64,000 nt of DNA from Acidilobaceae archaeon (GCA_027037535.1 JALVZQ010000008.1:186001-250000); one strand, 5' to 3'. Shown: positions 17,370 through 27,222, counted from the stretch's first letter. The notes: generated by a model not told the origin, from the sequence alone. Made by a program: numbers and translations.

Positions 17370-20051
17370 TTACTTAGATGCCTCCTTTAACACGCCGAAC
17401 CTTTCTATGAGCCTATCGACGTCTACTGCTTTTCCGTGGTAGGTCATCATCGGATCTGCTCCGTCTTCTCCGAATTTGAATTGTACGATCTGGCCGTAGA
17501 GGTCTCTTACTGTACCGTCGTATGCTGTGTAGAGGTCTTGTTCAGCGTTCATGAGTCTTCTCTGCATGTATCCGCTCTGCGAGGTCTTTACTGCTGTGTC
17601 CACAAGTCCTTCTCTTCCTCCTGCTGCGTGGAAGAATACCTCTGTGGGCCTGAGTCCGTAGCGGAAGTTGCCTTTAACAAATCCTCTTGCCTCGGGCGAT
17701 AGGTCGTTTGGCTTGAAGTGTGCTAGTGTTCTCTTCCGGAATCCTCTCCATACTCGTTTACCTCTTACTGTCTGCTGGCCTAGCATTGCTACCATTTGGG
17801 TTATGTTGACGTCGCTTCCTCTTGCTCCTGTCTTGGCCATTATGAATACGTCGTTGAACGGATCCATATAACTGGTTGCGATTTGGCCAGCGTCTTTCAG
17901 TAGTTTTTGGAGCCTGTTAATGATCTTGAGCTCTAGGGTCTCTTGGAGGCTTCTTCCCGGTATGGGCTCTAGTTTTCCTTCCTCGAACTCTTTTATCATC
18001 TCCGCGATCTCATTCTTCGCCTCTTCTACTAGGTCCTTAATTTTCTCTCTGGCCTCTGGAGGTATGTCTACGTCTGAGAGCGAGATCGTGAGACCCCTCA
18101 TGTCGAGCATCCTAATGAACATCCTGTACATTGTATCGAGTAGTTCTCTTGCTTTTGAATCTCCGTATTCGAGTGCGATTACGTGGAGTACGTTGTTTGG
18201 TTGTTCCGCGCCTATAGCGCTCTTATCGAATACTCCCATTAACAGTTTTCCTTCGTAAATTGCTATGTAGGAGTCGTGGAAACAGTCAATGGTGTCACAG
18301 GAGAGTGGACCGCTGTTTATTTTGGCTTTTCCTGTATAGTTTAGGTCTTTTGGTAGGAAGAGGCTTACAAGTTGTTTGCCTGTCCATAGCTTCTTTGGGG
18401 CATGTATTGCTGGTTCTGGGAGTTCTCCTTTATAGCCCGCGGCTGCTAGGAGCCTTACTACTTCTTTTTCTGTTAGGAACCTGTTCTTGACGGTTAAGAG
18501 ATAGGCACCGCTGACATAGTCTTGTCTTCCTCCTATGATTGGTCCTCCGTATCTAGGCGTCTTTATGTGGCGTTCTACTAATAGAAGCTCTTCTGCTTCT
18601 GTTCTAGCCTCTTCGCTTCTCATTACGTGTAGGTTCATCTCGTCTCCGTCGAAGTCAGCGTTGTATGGAGGACACACGAGTGGATTAAGCCTGAATGTCT
18701 TGTAGGGCATTACCCTTACTTTATGGGCGAGTATTGACATCCTGTGGAGGCTCGGTTGCCTGTTGAATAGAACTATGTCTCCATCTATTAGGTGTCGTTC
18801 TACAATGTCTCCTACTTCGAGGCTTTCAGCCATCTGTTTGTAGTTTCTATGGTATCTTAGGTCGATCTTTCTCCCGCTTCTGGCCTTGTATACGAACGTG
18901 GCTCCTGGCCACTTGTATGGTCCGTTGAGGACATATCTTCTCGCCTCCTCTAAGTTGTATGGAGTTACTCTCATAGGAACTGTTAGTATCTTGGCTATGT
19001 CTACTGGAACTCCTACCTCGTTAACGCTTATGTATGGATCTGGGCTTATCACCGTTCTGGACGAGAAGTCTACTCTTTTTCCTGAGAGGTTTCCTCTTAG
19101 TCTACCTTCTTTTCCTTTGAGTCTCTGAGCTAGTGTCTTGAGGGTTCTTACCCTTTTCTGGGTCAGAGGATACACGTTCGGCAACTCGTTGTCTATGTAT
19201 GCTGCGACCACGTATTGTAGGGTTATCCATGCCTCCTCGATCATGGTTTCTGGAGCATTTGACGAGAGGAAGTTCTTCAACCTTAGGTTTTGTCGGACTA
19301 TCTCGGCTAGAGCGTGTGTGAGGTCGTCTTCCGACTTCATACCGGTTTCCAGGGTGATAGGTGGTCTGACCGCGAGTGGGGGTACTGGGAGAACTGTTGC
19401 AACCATCCATTCCGGCCTGCTTCGTTTTGGATCAATTCCTAGAAGTTCTAGGTCTTCATCTCTAACCATCTCCAGTCTATCCCTTATCTCGAGCGGCGTG
19501 AGGCGTGTTTCTCCCTCTGGGCGTTCCTCGTAGAATATTATGGGACGGGTGTATCTTATTCTAAACTGTCTGGCTCCACAATAGGGGCACTCCATTGTCT
19601 GTGCCGCTTCTTTCCGAAGTTCTTTGACGAAATTGGCGGCTAGCTTAGGCCATTTTTCTTTTAGCCTTCTATAAATCTTCCTATATTTTTCTGCTTTTTC
19701 GCTTGGTATGAGAAGCCTTCCACACTGCCTACAAGTGGCCTGGAGCACGACGTTGATATAGTCTGTATAGTACGGTATTAGTACTGGTCTGGCTAAGTCT
19801 ATTTTTCCGAAGTGGCCTGGACAGTTCTCACGCGTGTTTCCACAAACAGGGCATACCTCTCCGGGCTCGATGGCGCCGAAGTGTGGGTCTCGGAGACCTC
19901 CGGTGATTGGTGATCCGTCCGACTCGTAGAGATCGGGCCTTGTAACTGTTACTCTTGCCATTCTGTTGATTTCGTGGGGTGGAAGTACCCCCATTACTAT
20001 CCTGTCGATCAAGTAGCTCTCAAATCTATCTCTGCCACCATTATATGACAT
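17370..20051 (-). CDS. rpoA1: RNA polymerase subunit A' (Rpo1N)
   Basis: N-terminal part of the largest RNA polymerase subunit, holding the catalytic Mg site NADFDGDEMN (near residue 467). The zinc-binding clamp (CPVCGNTRENCPGH and CRQCG...CPYCG) and RGNLSGKRVDFSSRTVISPDP are visible. The ORF can begin at 20060 (GTG), but GGGGGTGA lies before the ATG at 20051, which gives MSYNGGRD as N-terminus. It overlaps neither neighbour; rpoB ends about 13 bp upstream. Confidence 0.97.
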   Translation of the reverse strand: MSYNGGRDRFESYLIDRIVMGVLPPHEINRMARVTVTRPDLYESDGSPITGGLRDPHFGAIEPGEVCPVCGNTRENCPGHFGKIDLARPVLIPYYTDYINVVLQATCRQCGRLLIPSEKAEKYRKIYRRLKEKWPKLAANFVKELRKEAAQTMECPYCGARQFRIRYTRPIIFYEERPEGETRLTPLEIRDRLEMVRDEDLELLGIDPKRSRPEWMVATVLPVPPLAVRPPITLETGMKSEDDLTHALAEIVRQNLRLKNFLSSNAPETMIEEAWITLQYVVAAYIDNELPNVYPLTQKRVRTLKTLAQRLKGKEGRLRGNLSGKRVDFSSRTVISPDPYISVNEVGVPVDIAKILTVPMRVTPYNLEEARRYVLNGPYKWPGATFVYKARSGRKIDLRYHRNYKQMAESLEVGDIVERHLIDGDIVLFNRQPSLHRMSILAHKVRVMPYKTFRLNPLVCPPYNADFDGDEMNLHVMRSEEARTEAEELLLVERHIKTPRYGGPIIGGRQDYVSGAYLLTVKNRFLTEKEVVRLLAAAGYKGELPEPAIHAPKKLWTGKQLVSLFLPKDLNYTGKAKINSGPLSCDTIDCFHDSYIAIYEGKLLMGVFDKSAIGAEQPNNVLHVIALEYGDSKARELLDTMYRMFIRMLDMRGLTISLSDVDIPPEAREKIKDLVEEAKNEIAEMIKEFEEGKLEPIPGRSLQETLELKIINRLQKLLKDAGQIATSYMDPFNDVFIMAKTGARGSDVNITQMVAMLGQQTVRGKRVWRGFRKRTLAHFKPNDLSPEARGFVKGNFRYGLRPTEVFFHAAGGREGLVDTAVKTSQSGYMQRRLMNAEQDLYTAYDGTVRDLYGQIVQFKFGEDGADPMMTYHGKAVDVDRLIERFGVLKEASK

Positions 20052-20064
20052 GGCCTTCACCCCC

Positions 20065-23000
20065 TTACTTCTTCTCTGCGGCTTCTACTTTTTCCTCGAC
20101 CTGTTCTCCCCCGTTTGATTTGGGAGAAATCTTGATTACTCTTGACTCGACAGGTCTCTGCAGGATCTTCTCTAGGATGTTTATCTTGTCCATGACTTTT
20201 ATCTCGGGCTTGATCATCATGCTGGTTACTTCTTGGAGCAATAGTTTGAACGCGTAGGGGACTGTCACAGGCTTTATGTCTCCCTCTTCTCCATGTATCG
20301 GGCACTCGTATACGCCTTTCCTTCTATTGTACCATGCTATGTGGCCACACTTTGTACATACATACATAGTGTATCTATCGCTGTTATATAGGAGTCTGTC
20401 TCTTAGCAGTGCCACTGCGCCGTGGCCGACTAGACAGTCGCGCTCCATTTCTCCGAATCTAAGTCCTCCCTGTCTAGCCTTTCCTTCTGTTGGCTGTCTT
20501 GTTAGGAGCTGTACTTTACCGGTTGCTCTTGCATGCATTTTGTCGGATACCATATGGTAGAGTCTCTGGTAGAACGTTACACCTATCGCGACTGGTTTTT
20601 CGATGAGTCTTCCTGTTCTGCCATCGTACATTACTTCTCTAGCGTTCGGATCGTAGCCTGCTTTGAGTAGTTCTATTCTGAGTTGTTCGATGTCGTCTTT
20701 GAAGAAGGGTGTTCCGTCAATGAACTTTGCTTTTATTGCCCCTATTTTTCCTGCGATCGTCTCTAGTAGCTGTCCAACGGTCATTCTTGAGGGTATAGCG
20801 TGTGGGTTGAGGATCACGTCTGGCACTATCCCGTCTTCTGTATATGGCATATCGTATCTTGGGAGTAGTATTCCTATGACTCCCTTCTGTCCGTGTCTGC
20901 TTGCGAACTTGTCGCCTATCTCGGGGATTCTTAGGTCTCTTACCCTGATCTTGACGAGTTTTTGTCTCTCAGTAGTTTGAGTTAGGAATACCGTGTCAAT
21001 TACTCCTTTCTCTCCAAATCTTAATTGAACACTAGTATCGCGTCTTATCATCGCTGTAGGGCTTATTACTCTCTCCTCTCCCATGAATCTCGGCGGGCTT
21101 TCTCTACCAACTAGAATATCTCCTCCTCTTACTTCTACTTCTGGCTCTACTATACCGTCTGGACCCAGCTTAGTGTAGTACTGGTCTCCTTTATGGTCGT
21201 AGAGCTTCGGTGACGGTACAGTTATCCTGTCTTTTGCTCCTCCACTGTATACGTTTTCTACCGCTGTGTAAACTCTATAGAAGAATGCTCGGGCTAGTCC
21301 GTAGTCTACGCTGGTCTTGTTAAATACTAGCGCGTCCTCTATGTTGTATCCGGTGGTGGCCATGAGTGCTACTATCATATTCTGGCCTGAGGGCCTCTCG
21401 TTGTAGCCCATGAGGCTGAGCATTCTTGTCTGCACTATGGGTTTCTGCGGGTAATGGAGTAGATAGGCGTGGCTGTCAGTTCTATACTTATAGTTCAGCG
21501 CATACAGTCCTAGGGCCTGCTTAGCCATTGCTGATTGATAGGTGTTTCTCGGGCTCTGGTTGTGCTCTAGGAATGGTATAGTTGCTGCAGCTACTCCTAC
21601 TATTGCGGGGACCCAGAGTTCTAGGTGTGTGTGTTCTGGCGTTATGTCTTCGGGGAATTCTGCTATGTACGCGTTTTCTTCCTCGTCAGGGTCTAGGAGC
21701 TCTATTACTCCTTCTCTTACTAGATCCCAGAACGAGATCTCTCCCCTTCTCAATTTCTCCGCGTGTTCTTTTGTTAGTTTTGGTTTTCCGTTCTCTACGA
21801 CTATGACTGGTCTCATTAGTCGTCCTTCGTCTGTGTTTATATAGAGTTCATTAATGTACTCGTCAACTATGTGGGCTACTCCAATCTCGTAGCTTAGCTC
21901 TCCGCGTCTTCTCCTCCTCCTTAGTTCTTCTGCTAGCCATGCTCCGTTCTCGTGGAATCCTATTGGTCTGCCGTTGAGGAATACTTTAGTGCCTGCTCTC
22001 ATTATTTCTGGTGCTTCGCCGGCTTCTACGGCTTCCTTTATTAGTTCGTCGAGCGGAATCACTCCTAGATCGTAGAGGAGCTTTTCTATCTCGCTCTCGT
22101 CGACTCCTACAGAGATATATGACATTAGTGCTAGGTTCTTTACGAGTCCACAGTTTATGCCTTCTGGGGTCTCGAAGGGGCAGAGCCTGCCCCAGTGTGT
22201 TCCGTGGAGGTCTCTTGCCTCAAAATGTATCTGCCCCCTGCTTAGCGGGGATATGACTCTTCTTAGGTGGCTTAGAAGACTGATCCAGTTTGTACGGTCT
22301 AGTGCCTGGCTTACCCCGGTTCTTTCCCTGCCCCAGTTCCCTGTTGCGAGAGCGCTTCTTAGCCTCTCTGTTAGTATGTCGGCTCTGACGATGTAGTTTA
22401 GCTTTGGTTTTGAGCGATGTCTCTGGCTTATGTATTCTTCGAGCTGGTTCCTAATCACATTCACGAGGGCATTGTATCCCTCTCTAAATATCTCTGCTAT
22501 TAGGTCTCCTGCCAGCCTTAGACGCTTGTTACTATAATGGTCTTTATCGTCTGCTGGTCTTTTACCTAGATATAGCTGAAGTACTCTGTTAGCCATTTCT
22601 GCTAGGAAGTACGCCTTCTTTCTCCTATCTTCTGGTTTATCCCCTAGGTGCGGAAGGAACTGCTTGTCTAAGAACTCTTCTGCTCTCGCGATTCTTATCT
22701 CTCTCGGCTGTCCTGGTGCGAGTCTATTTCCTATAAATTCAAGTGCTTCCTCCCTTGTTCTAACTGTGAGAGCTACTTTGTTTAGGCTTGGTAAAAGTTC
22801 TCTTAGCACGTCATCGTCGGCGGAGACGGCGTGGCTTATTTCTACGTCTTTCTCTAGTCCTAGTGCTTTCATGAGGACGGCGAAGGGTATCCTGTAGGAG
22901 AGCCTCGAGATGCTTACTTCGAGGCTTCCATCACTCATCCTGTCAACAATTATCTGTCTTCGAAGCCCTAGTACAGTTGAGACTACCTTTGCCGTGTGCG

Positions 23001-23616
23001 TGATTTTAGCTGTGCTCGCTGTGGATGGCCCTACGATTATCCTGTTTACTGCTAGATCTTCTTGGACTACTACGACTTTTTCGCTACCATTTATAATAAA
23101 GTATCCTCCAGGATCATATGGGTCTTCTCCGGCCTCTATTAGCTCGCTTGGACTAAACTTTGATAATGGATCTATCTCGGATCTTATCATAACGGGGAAG
23201 TCTCCTATCTTAACCTCTCTTGAATCGACCTCTTTTCCTCCAATGATAAGCTTCATCTCGACGAACAAGGGGGCCATGTAAGAGATGTTCCTTATCCTAC
23301 ACTCCATCGGTAGGACACGGTGCTGGCTACCATATGCCTCCTTTACCATTGGTTTCTCGATCCTTAACTTGCCGATGATCACCTTGACGTCTGGCATCGT
23401 TATTTCCGATATACGGGTCCTACGCCCGGCAATACGTCTCCATTCCGGCGTAATTTCCTTAACACTACCGATGATACGCTTCATCCTATGCTTGACGAAA
23501 GCGTTATACGAGTCTAAGTGCTGTCTAGACAGGCTCGTCTCCTTTATGAATGAAGAGAACACTGTCCAGAGCGTATCCTTGTCTAGAATATCTCCTGAGC
23601 TGTTGATTATACTCAT
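20065..23616 (-). CDS. rpoB: RNA polymerase subunit B (Rpo2), unsplit
   Basis: Second-largest RNA polymerase subunit as one 1183-residue chain; in several euryarchaeal lineages it is divided into B' and B''. Visible parts include the protrusion and lobe, the hybrid-binding HFEARDLHGTHWGRLCPFETPEG block, IGDKFASRHGQKGVIG, and the C-terminal zinc site CTKCGHIAWYNRRKGVYECPIHG. The extreme C-terminus is Lys/Glu-rich. It is second in the rpoH-rpoB-rpoA1-rpoA2 operon. Confidence 0.98.
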   Translation of the reverse strand: MSIINSSGDILDKDTLWTVFSSFIKETSLSRQHLDSYNAFVKHRMKRIIGSVKEITPEWRRIAGRRTRISEITMPDVKVIIGKLRIEKPMVKEAYGSQHRVLPMECRIRNISYMAPLFVEMKLIIGGKEVDSREVKIGDFPVMIRSEIDPLSKFSPSELIEAGEDPYDPGGYFIINGSEKVVVVQEDLAVNRIIVGPSTASTAKITHTAKVVSTVLGLRRQIIVDRMSDGSLEVSISRLSYRIPFAVLMKALGLEKDVEISHAVSADDDVLRELLPSLNKVALTVRTREEALEFIGNRLAPGQPREIRIARAEEFLDKQFLPHLGDKPEDRRKKAYFLAEMANRVLQLYLGKRPADDKDHYSNKRLRLAGDLIAEIFREGYNALVNVIRNQLEEYISQRHRSKPKLNYIVRADILTERLRSALATGNWGRERTGVSQALDRTNWISLLSHLRRVISPLSRGQIHFEARDLHGTHWGRLCPFETPEGINCGLVKNLALMSYISVGVDESEIEKLLYDLGVIPLDELIKEAVEAGEAPEIMRAGTKVFLNGRPIGFHENGAWLAEELRRRRRRGELSYEIGVAHIVDEYINELYINTDEGRLMRPVIVVENGKPKLTKEHAEKLRRGEISFWDLVREGVIELLDPDEEENAYIAEFPEDITPEHTHLELWVPAIVGVAAATIPFLEHNQSPRNTYQSAMAKQALGLYALNYKYRTDSHAYLLHYPQKPIVQTRMLSLMGYNERPSGQNMIVALMATTGYNIEDALVFNKTSVDYGLARAFFYRVYTAVENVYSGGAKDRITVPSPKLYDHKGDQYYTKLGPDGIVEPEVEVRGGDILVGRESPPRFMGEERVISPTAMIRRDTSVQLRFGEKGVIDTVFLTQTTERQKLVKIRVRDLRIPEIGDKFASRHGQKGVIGILLPRYDMPYTEDGIVPDVILNPHAIPSRMTVGQLLETIAGKIGAIKAKFIDGTPFFKDDIEQLRIELLKAGYDPNAREVMYDGRTGRLIEKPVAIGVTFYQRLYHMVSDKMHARATGKVQLLTRQPTEGKARQGGLRFGEMERDCLVGHGAVALLRDRLLYNSDRYTMYVCTKCGHIAWYNRRKGVYECPIHGEEGDIKPVTVPYAFKLLLQEVTSMMIKPEIKVMDKINILEKILQRPVESRVIKISPKSNGGEQVEEKVEAAEKK

Positions 23617-23632
23617 AACTTTAGCCCCCCCC

Positions 23633-23896
23633 CTAGAATACCACTACTATCCTATAATACAAAGATTCTCCAGCAGTAGGAGACCTCCTCTTTATCTCAA
23701 TAATATCTCCTGGCTTTGCCCCAAGCAATTGAACTATAGGATCATTTATACTGATCCGGGGCAACTGGTTTGGCTTAATACTGAGGGTTCTCAAAAGCTC
23801 CGCTGCCTCCTCCAACGACAATATTCTATGCTCTGGGACAAGCTCGTGTTCAAGTATCCTCGTATCTAATCGTTTTTTCCTCGATCTCGAGACCAA
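23633..23896 (-). CDS. rpoH: RNA polymerase subunit H (Rpo5)
   Basis: Corresponds to the C-terminal assembly domain of eukaryotic RPB5. [48 protein letters not shown] and the terminal YYRIVV are all diagnostic. No ATG is available; the start appears to be TTG at 23896 with GGGGGA about 9 nt upstream. It heads the polymerase operon; rpoB follows after 16 bp. The 215-bp upstream gap must hold the operon promoter. Confidence 0.95.
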   Translation of the reverse strand: MVSRSRKKRLDTRILEHELVPEHRILSLEEAAELLRTLSIKPNQLPRISINDPIVQLLGAKPGDIIEIKRRSPTAGESLYYRIVVVF

Positions 23897-24111
23897 TGTT
23901 ACACTATCCCCCGGAACCTACGCCAAAAAGAAGAGATCTTATCCGGGGTTATAGAGTTAGCGGTCGAAATATTTTGTATATGTCAATTAACCCTTATATA
24001 CTTATCCTAAACAAAACATTGACATACATCAAAACAATTATGAAACACGCCCTGAAAAGGCACAGTAAAATTATAAAAAGGGATCCTACAATATTCCGAT
24101 AACTAGGCAAT

Positions 24112-24217
24112 GGGCCCGTAGCTCAGCCTGGAAGAGCGGCGGGCTTTTAACCCGTAGACGTGCTGAGGCGACTGGCCGCACAGGCGGAAGTCCCGGGTTC
24201 AAATCCCGGCGGGCCCG
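24112..24217 (+). tRNA. tRNA-Lys (anticodon UUU) with a non-canonical intron
   Basis: Acceptor GGGCCCG/CGGGCCC, D arm GCTC/GAGC, anticodon arm GCGGG-CUUUUAA-CCCGU (anticodon UUU) and T arm CCGGG-TTCAAAT-CCCGG are all intact. The anticodon loop has no intron, but about 32 extra nucleotides (about 24158-24189) sit in the variable region between AG and GUC. Removing them leaves a normal 74-nt tRNA. CCA follows the discriminator G in the DNA (24218-24220). A TATA element (TTATAAAAAG, 24071-24080) lies upstream. Confidence 0.92.
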
Positions 24218-24337
24218 CCACAAACCCCAAATAGCGGGGCTCCTTCCCATTCCCATTCTCGACTAGGCTAATAATGTTCGATGGGTTACCATCGATGATT
24301 ACGTATTATTTTAGGGAGACCTTCGAAGACTCAATAA

Positions 24338-25102
24338 TTGGTGCCAAGGAGTATGAATAGCGAAATATGTAATAGAGCAAGAAAATACGCTGATAATCTT
24401 ATAGCAACATTTAACAGTCTGAAAGAATCCAGTCCCGACCTAGCGGAAAAATATCCGAAGCTATTTGACGCTATAGATCGCTATCTCAAAGACACCTATT
24501 ACTTCATAGGAACTAACGATTGTGACACAGCCTTAGTCTCAGTATCCTATGCAGAGGGACTTCTTGATAGTCTCAAATACATGGGATACGCCGAATTCGA
24601 ATGGACCAACATACGAAGAGAAGAGAAGACAGTCTTTGTAGGCGGCACATTCGATATAATGCACCCGGGTCATATCAGATTACTCAGATACGCTTCTAGC
24701 CTGGGCAAACTATATGTTGTGATAGCTAGAGACAAGAATGTCCTAGAGACTAAGGGAAAGAAGCCTGTCCTGTCCGAGAAGAGTAGGCTTGAGATAGTTT
24801 CCTCGATCAAATACGTTTATAAGGCCCGTCTGGGAGACCTACACGACAAAATGAAGCCTCTCATGGAGATTAAACCCGATATCGTTGTGCTCGGTCCGGA
24901 TCAACCATATGATCCTAAGAAGCTCGCAAGTTATCTTGAAAAGCTCCTCGGGAAAAAGGTCAAGGTTTTACGTTATGATGAAAAAGAGGAGTTTGAGCCA
25001 GGACTAAGAAGCAGCAGCGACGTGATTAAGAGAATATGTCGGGAATCCTATTGCCTGAGCATCGAATGTAGTGTACCTCCCTGCCAGGAGGACCAGAAGT
25101 AA
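24338..25102 (+). CDS. DUF357 domain fused to a cytidylyltransferase-like nucleotidyltransferase (RibL-like)
   Basis: Residues 1-85 are a helical DUF357 domain and residues 90-230 a nucleotidyltransferase of the cytidylyltransferase family. The catalytic FVGGTFDIMHPGH motif (HxGH) lies near residue 107, and the C-terminal end has the SSSDVIKRI motif in place of ISTTxI. The domain is closest to archaeal FAD synthetase RibL, though glycerol-3-phosphate cytidylyltransferase activity is possible. Starts at TTG 24338, GTG 24341 or ATG 24353 all fit; AAGGAG is almost adjacent to the ATG. The 3' end overlaps the endonuclease V gene by 77 bp tail to tail. Confidence 0.75.
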   Translation: MVPRSMNSEICNRARKYADNLIATFNSLKESSPDLAEKYPKLFDAIDRYLKDTYYFIGTNDCDTALVSVSYAEGLLDSLKYMGYAEFEWTNIRREEKTVFVGGTFDIMHPGHIRLLRYASSLGKLYVVIARDKNVLETKGKKPVLSEKSRLEIVSSIKYVYKARLGDLHDKMKPLMEIKPDIVVLGPDQPYDPKKLASYLEKLLGKKVKVLRYDEKEEFEPGLRSSSDVIKRICRESYCLSIECSVPPCQEDQK

Positions 25103-25781
25103 TTCTCTTCTTAAGATCCTTCGTGATTTTATCAGCGATTCGTGTAGGCTCCGGGAGTTTGCCTCTTCTCAACATTGACTTAATGAGCCGAATACTAGTG
25201 GTAAGCGAAACTCTGTGACCTGGGCTTACAAATATTCGTTTTGAACCTTCACCTAGAACGCCTGCAATAGGACGCTGCTTGTCGTCCACTATGTATAATT
25301 CATCCCTTTCCTCACGATATTCTCCGTAGAGCTTCTTCTTAGCAACACCTATGGAAGGCTTATCAAATACCACTCCTACATGGGTAGCGATTCCCGCCTT
25401 ACGGGGATGAGCGATTCCATGGCCGTCGACAACTATGAGATCCACGCTTATTCTTCTTTGAAGCCTGGCAAGCGCCGGTGCTAGGACCGCCATTTCCCGG
25501 AAGGCTAGGAGACCAGGTATATAGGGGACGCAGACCCGGGCAACTGCCGCTATACAATCAAGGATCTTCATAGATGGATACGCTAAAGCCACTGCTACAC
25601 CAATACCCCAAGAAGAGAAGCGCCAGTTAGGATAAGAAACATCAAGGCCTACAACGATTCTTATTTGATTAAACCTATCTTCTAGGACGGCATTCTTCGC
25701 AATGTATTTTTGAGCCTTATATGCTCTTGACACATCAAATCTTTTCCTTACACCAGTGCAGGGATCAAAAACCTCTTCCAA
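25026..25781 (-). CDS. nfi: Endonuclease V
   Basis: Cleaves near deaminated bases (hypoxanthine) in DNA and, in some organisms, RNA. The family core is clear: VVGLDVSYP with the first catalytic Asp, LLAFREMAVLAPALARL, VVDGHGIAHPRKAGIATHVGV, and KKKLYGEY. The C-terminal extension (RITSGPPGREVHYIRCSG...) lies in the 77-bp overlap with the opposite-strand gene. It directly follows the proteasome beta gene with a 6-bp gap, suggesting cotranscription. Confidence 0.9.
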   Translation of the reverse strand: MEEVFDPCTGVRKRFDVSRAYKAQKYIAKNAVLEDRFNQIRIVVGLDVSYPNWRFSSWGIGVAVALAYPSMKILDCIAAVARVCVPYIPGLLAFREMAVLAPALARLQRRISVDLIVVDGHGIAHPRKAGIATHVGVVFDKPSIGVAKKKLYGEYREERDELYIVDDKQRPIAGVLGEGSKRIFVSPGHRVSLTTSIRLIKSMLRRGKLPEPTRIADKITKDLKKRITSGPPGREVHYIRCSGNRIPDIFS

Positions 25782-25787
25782 GGACTA

Positions 25788-26399
25788 CTAACCCTCGACA
25801 AGTCTGAGCTTGTATGATTTCTCTATAACGCCATCCTTAGTTATAGCTACAACATCTATCCCGTCTCCAGTATATGAATCCCTTTCTATTGCAGCCTTTA
25901 CAGCCTTTACAGCAACATTTATTGCTTCCTCTAAGTTTAGGTCTTCTCTATACGAGTCTTCTAGAAATCCTAGCGCTATGGACGCTCCCGAGCCAACTGC
26001 TATATATGGCTCCTCTGTTAGCGACCCTAAGGAGTCTAGGACGTAGAGGCCTGTTTCCCCATTTGGATCTATACCGCCTACAATTATCTCTACTAGGAAT
26101 GGGAATGCCTTATACGAGTAGAGTATCATTGATAATCTCTTAGCTATGCTTTTGACCGACGGTTCCTTGTTTATAGTCATTTTCATAAACCGGTATTCTG
26201 CCTCAAGTATCCTAAATAAGCCGCGTAGATCCCCGTAGAGGCCTGCGAAGGCTATTCCGATACGTTTATCCAGCATGAATATCTTCTTTGCATTTCTGCT
26301 CATAACAAAGGATCCATACGCCATCCTTCTATCAGTTGCTAATATTACTGCGTCTCTCAGTTTTATCCCGACAGCTGTCGCTCCAAAATACATTGACAC
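25788..26399 (-). CDS. psmB: Proteasome beta subunit lacking the catalytic threonine (beta-1 type)
   Basis: A 20S proteasome beta subunit: VGIKLRDAVILATDRRMAYG, then YGDLRGLFRILEAEYRFM and VGGIDPNGETGLYVLDSLGS. The mature N-terminus of active subunits reads G-TTTVGI; here it reads G-ATAVGI, so the catalytic Thr1 position is Ala. A second beta gene in this window (33556) keeps TTTVGL. Sulfolobales likewise have one beta subunit thought to be non-catalytic. The ORF extends to 26444, but GGGTGA about 8 nt before GTG 26399 supports the shorter start. Confidence 0.88.
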   Translation of the reverse strand: MSMYFGATAVGIKLRDAVILATDRRMAYGSFVMSRNAKKIFMLDKRIGIAFAGLYGDLRGLFRILEAEYRFMKMTINKEPSVKSIAKRLSMILYSYKAFPFLVEIIVGGIDPNGETGLYVLDSLGSLTEEPYIAVGSGASIALGFLEDSYREDLNLEEAINVAVKAVKAAIERDSYTGDGIDVVAITKDGVIEKSYKLRLVEG

Positions 26400-26628
26400 T
26401 ATTAACATCACCCTTGTCTTCTCATGTCGCCCGTTTTTTCTCAATACCAGACTGTACTGGAGAACACAGAGTAATTAATTATTTAGCATAATGACTCTCG
26501 TGATATCCTATAACTTCTCCACGTTATTTCCAGGATATTTCCGGAGCGGACTCACAGACTGTAGAGTATATTTATCGAGAAACACGAATCAATAACTCAT
26601 CCACTAAGCGACCAGCAGGGATCATACC

Positions 26629-27222
26629 GTGCAGCTAAGCACGAGTAATCGAAAATGCCCGTATTGCGGGTCAACAAGCCTAGTATGGGATAGTGAAAGG
26701 GGACTAGTAATTTGCCCGGAATGCGGCTCCGTTATAAGCGAAAACACCATAGAGGACTTGCCAAAGCCAAGATACAAAGACAAATTATTCTATAAGCAGA
26801 AACGACAGAGAAAAGTATACTGGCTCCCTAGAATAAATACAGTACCTCGGACCCATAAATCAAGCAGAAAACAACGCGTCTTCGAAAAAGAATTCGTCCG
26901 CCTAATCGAGTCCAGGACAAGAATCTATCTTAAAACCCATAACCTAAATCTAGAAGAGACTTCTAGACTTCTCGAAACTACTATACCCGATCTCAAAACC
27001 AGAAAACGACACGTTAAGCTGGCGCTAATCGTGTACATTATCGAGGCCCTGGAAGGTTCGTCAAAAAAGAACGCGATAAAGACTGCTCACACAATAACAG
27101 GTGTCAATATTAGAACACTCGCCGGCCTCATCCAGAGATATAGGAACCAATTAGACCGTGTAGAAGAATGGGTAGTGGAACATTGGAGAAACAAGAAAAA
27201 AGACCGGTACAGAAATACGTGA
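26629..27222 (+). CDS. Short TFB-like zinc-ribbon protein
   Basis: The N-terminal zinc ribbon CPYCGSTSLVWDSERGLVICPECGSVI (spacing C-x2-C-x17-C-x2-C) is that of transcription factor B. The remaining 160 residues have room for only one cyclin-like repeat (LKLALIVYIIEAL... HTITGVNIRTLAGLI), whereas TFB has two. Basic residues dominate the linker. It may be a TFB3-like accessory factor or an unrelated regulator. Start GTG 26629. It overlaps or abuts the downstream NOG1 gene, so the two are probably cotranscribed. Confidence 0.65.
   Translation: MQLSTSNRKCPYCGSTSLVWDSERGLVICPECGSVISENTIEDLPKPRYKDKLFYKQKRQRKVYWLPRINTVPRTHKSSRKQRVFEKEFVRLIESRTRIYLKTHNLNLEETSRLLETTIPDLKTRKRHVKLALIVYIIEALEGSSKKNAIKTAHTITGVNIRTLAGLIQRYRNQLDRVEEWVVEHWRNKKKDRYRNT

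Noticed and set aside
23896-24102. 68-aa ORF upstream of tRNA-Lys
   Set aside because: No ribosome-binding site, low-complexity composition, and it covers the rpoH promoter and tRNA promoter region.
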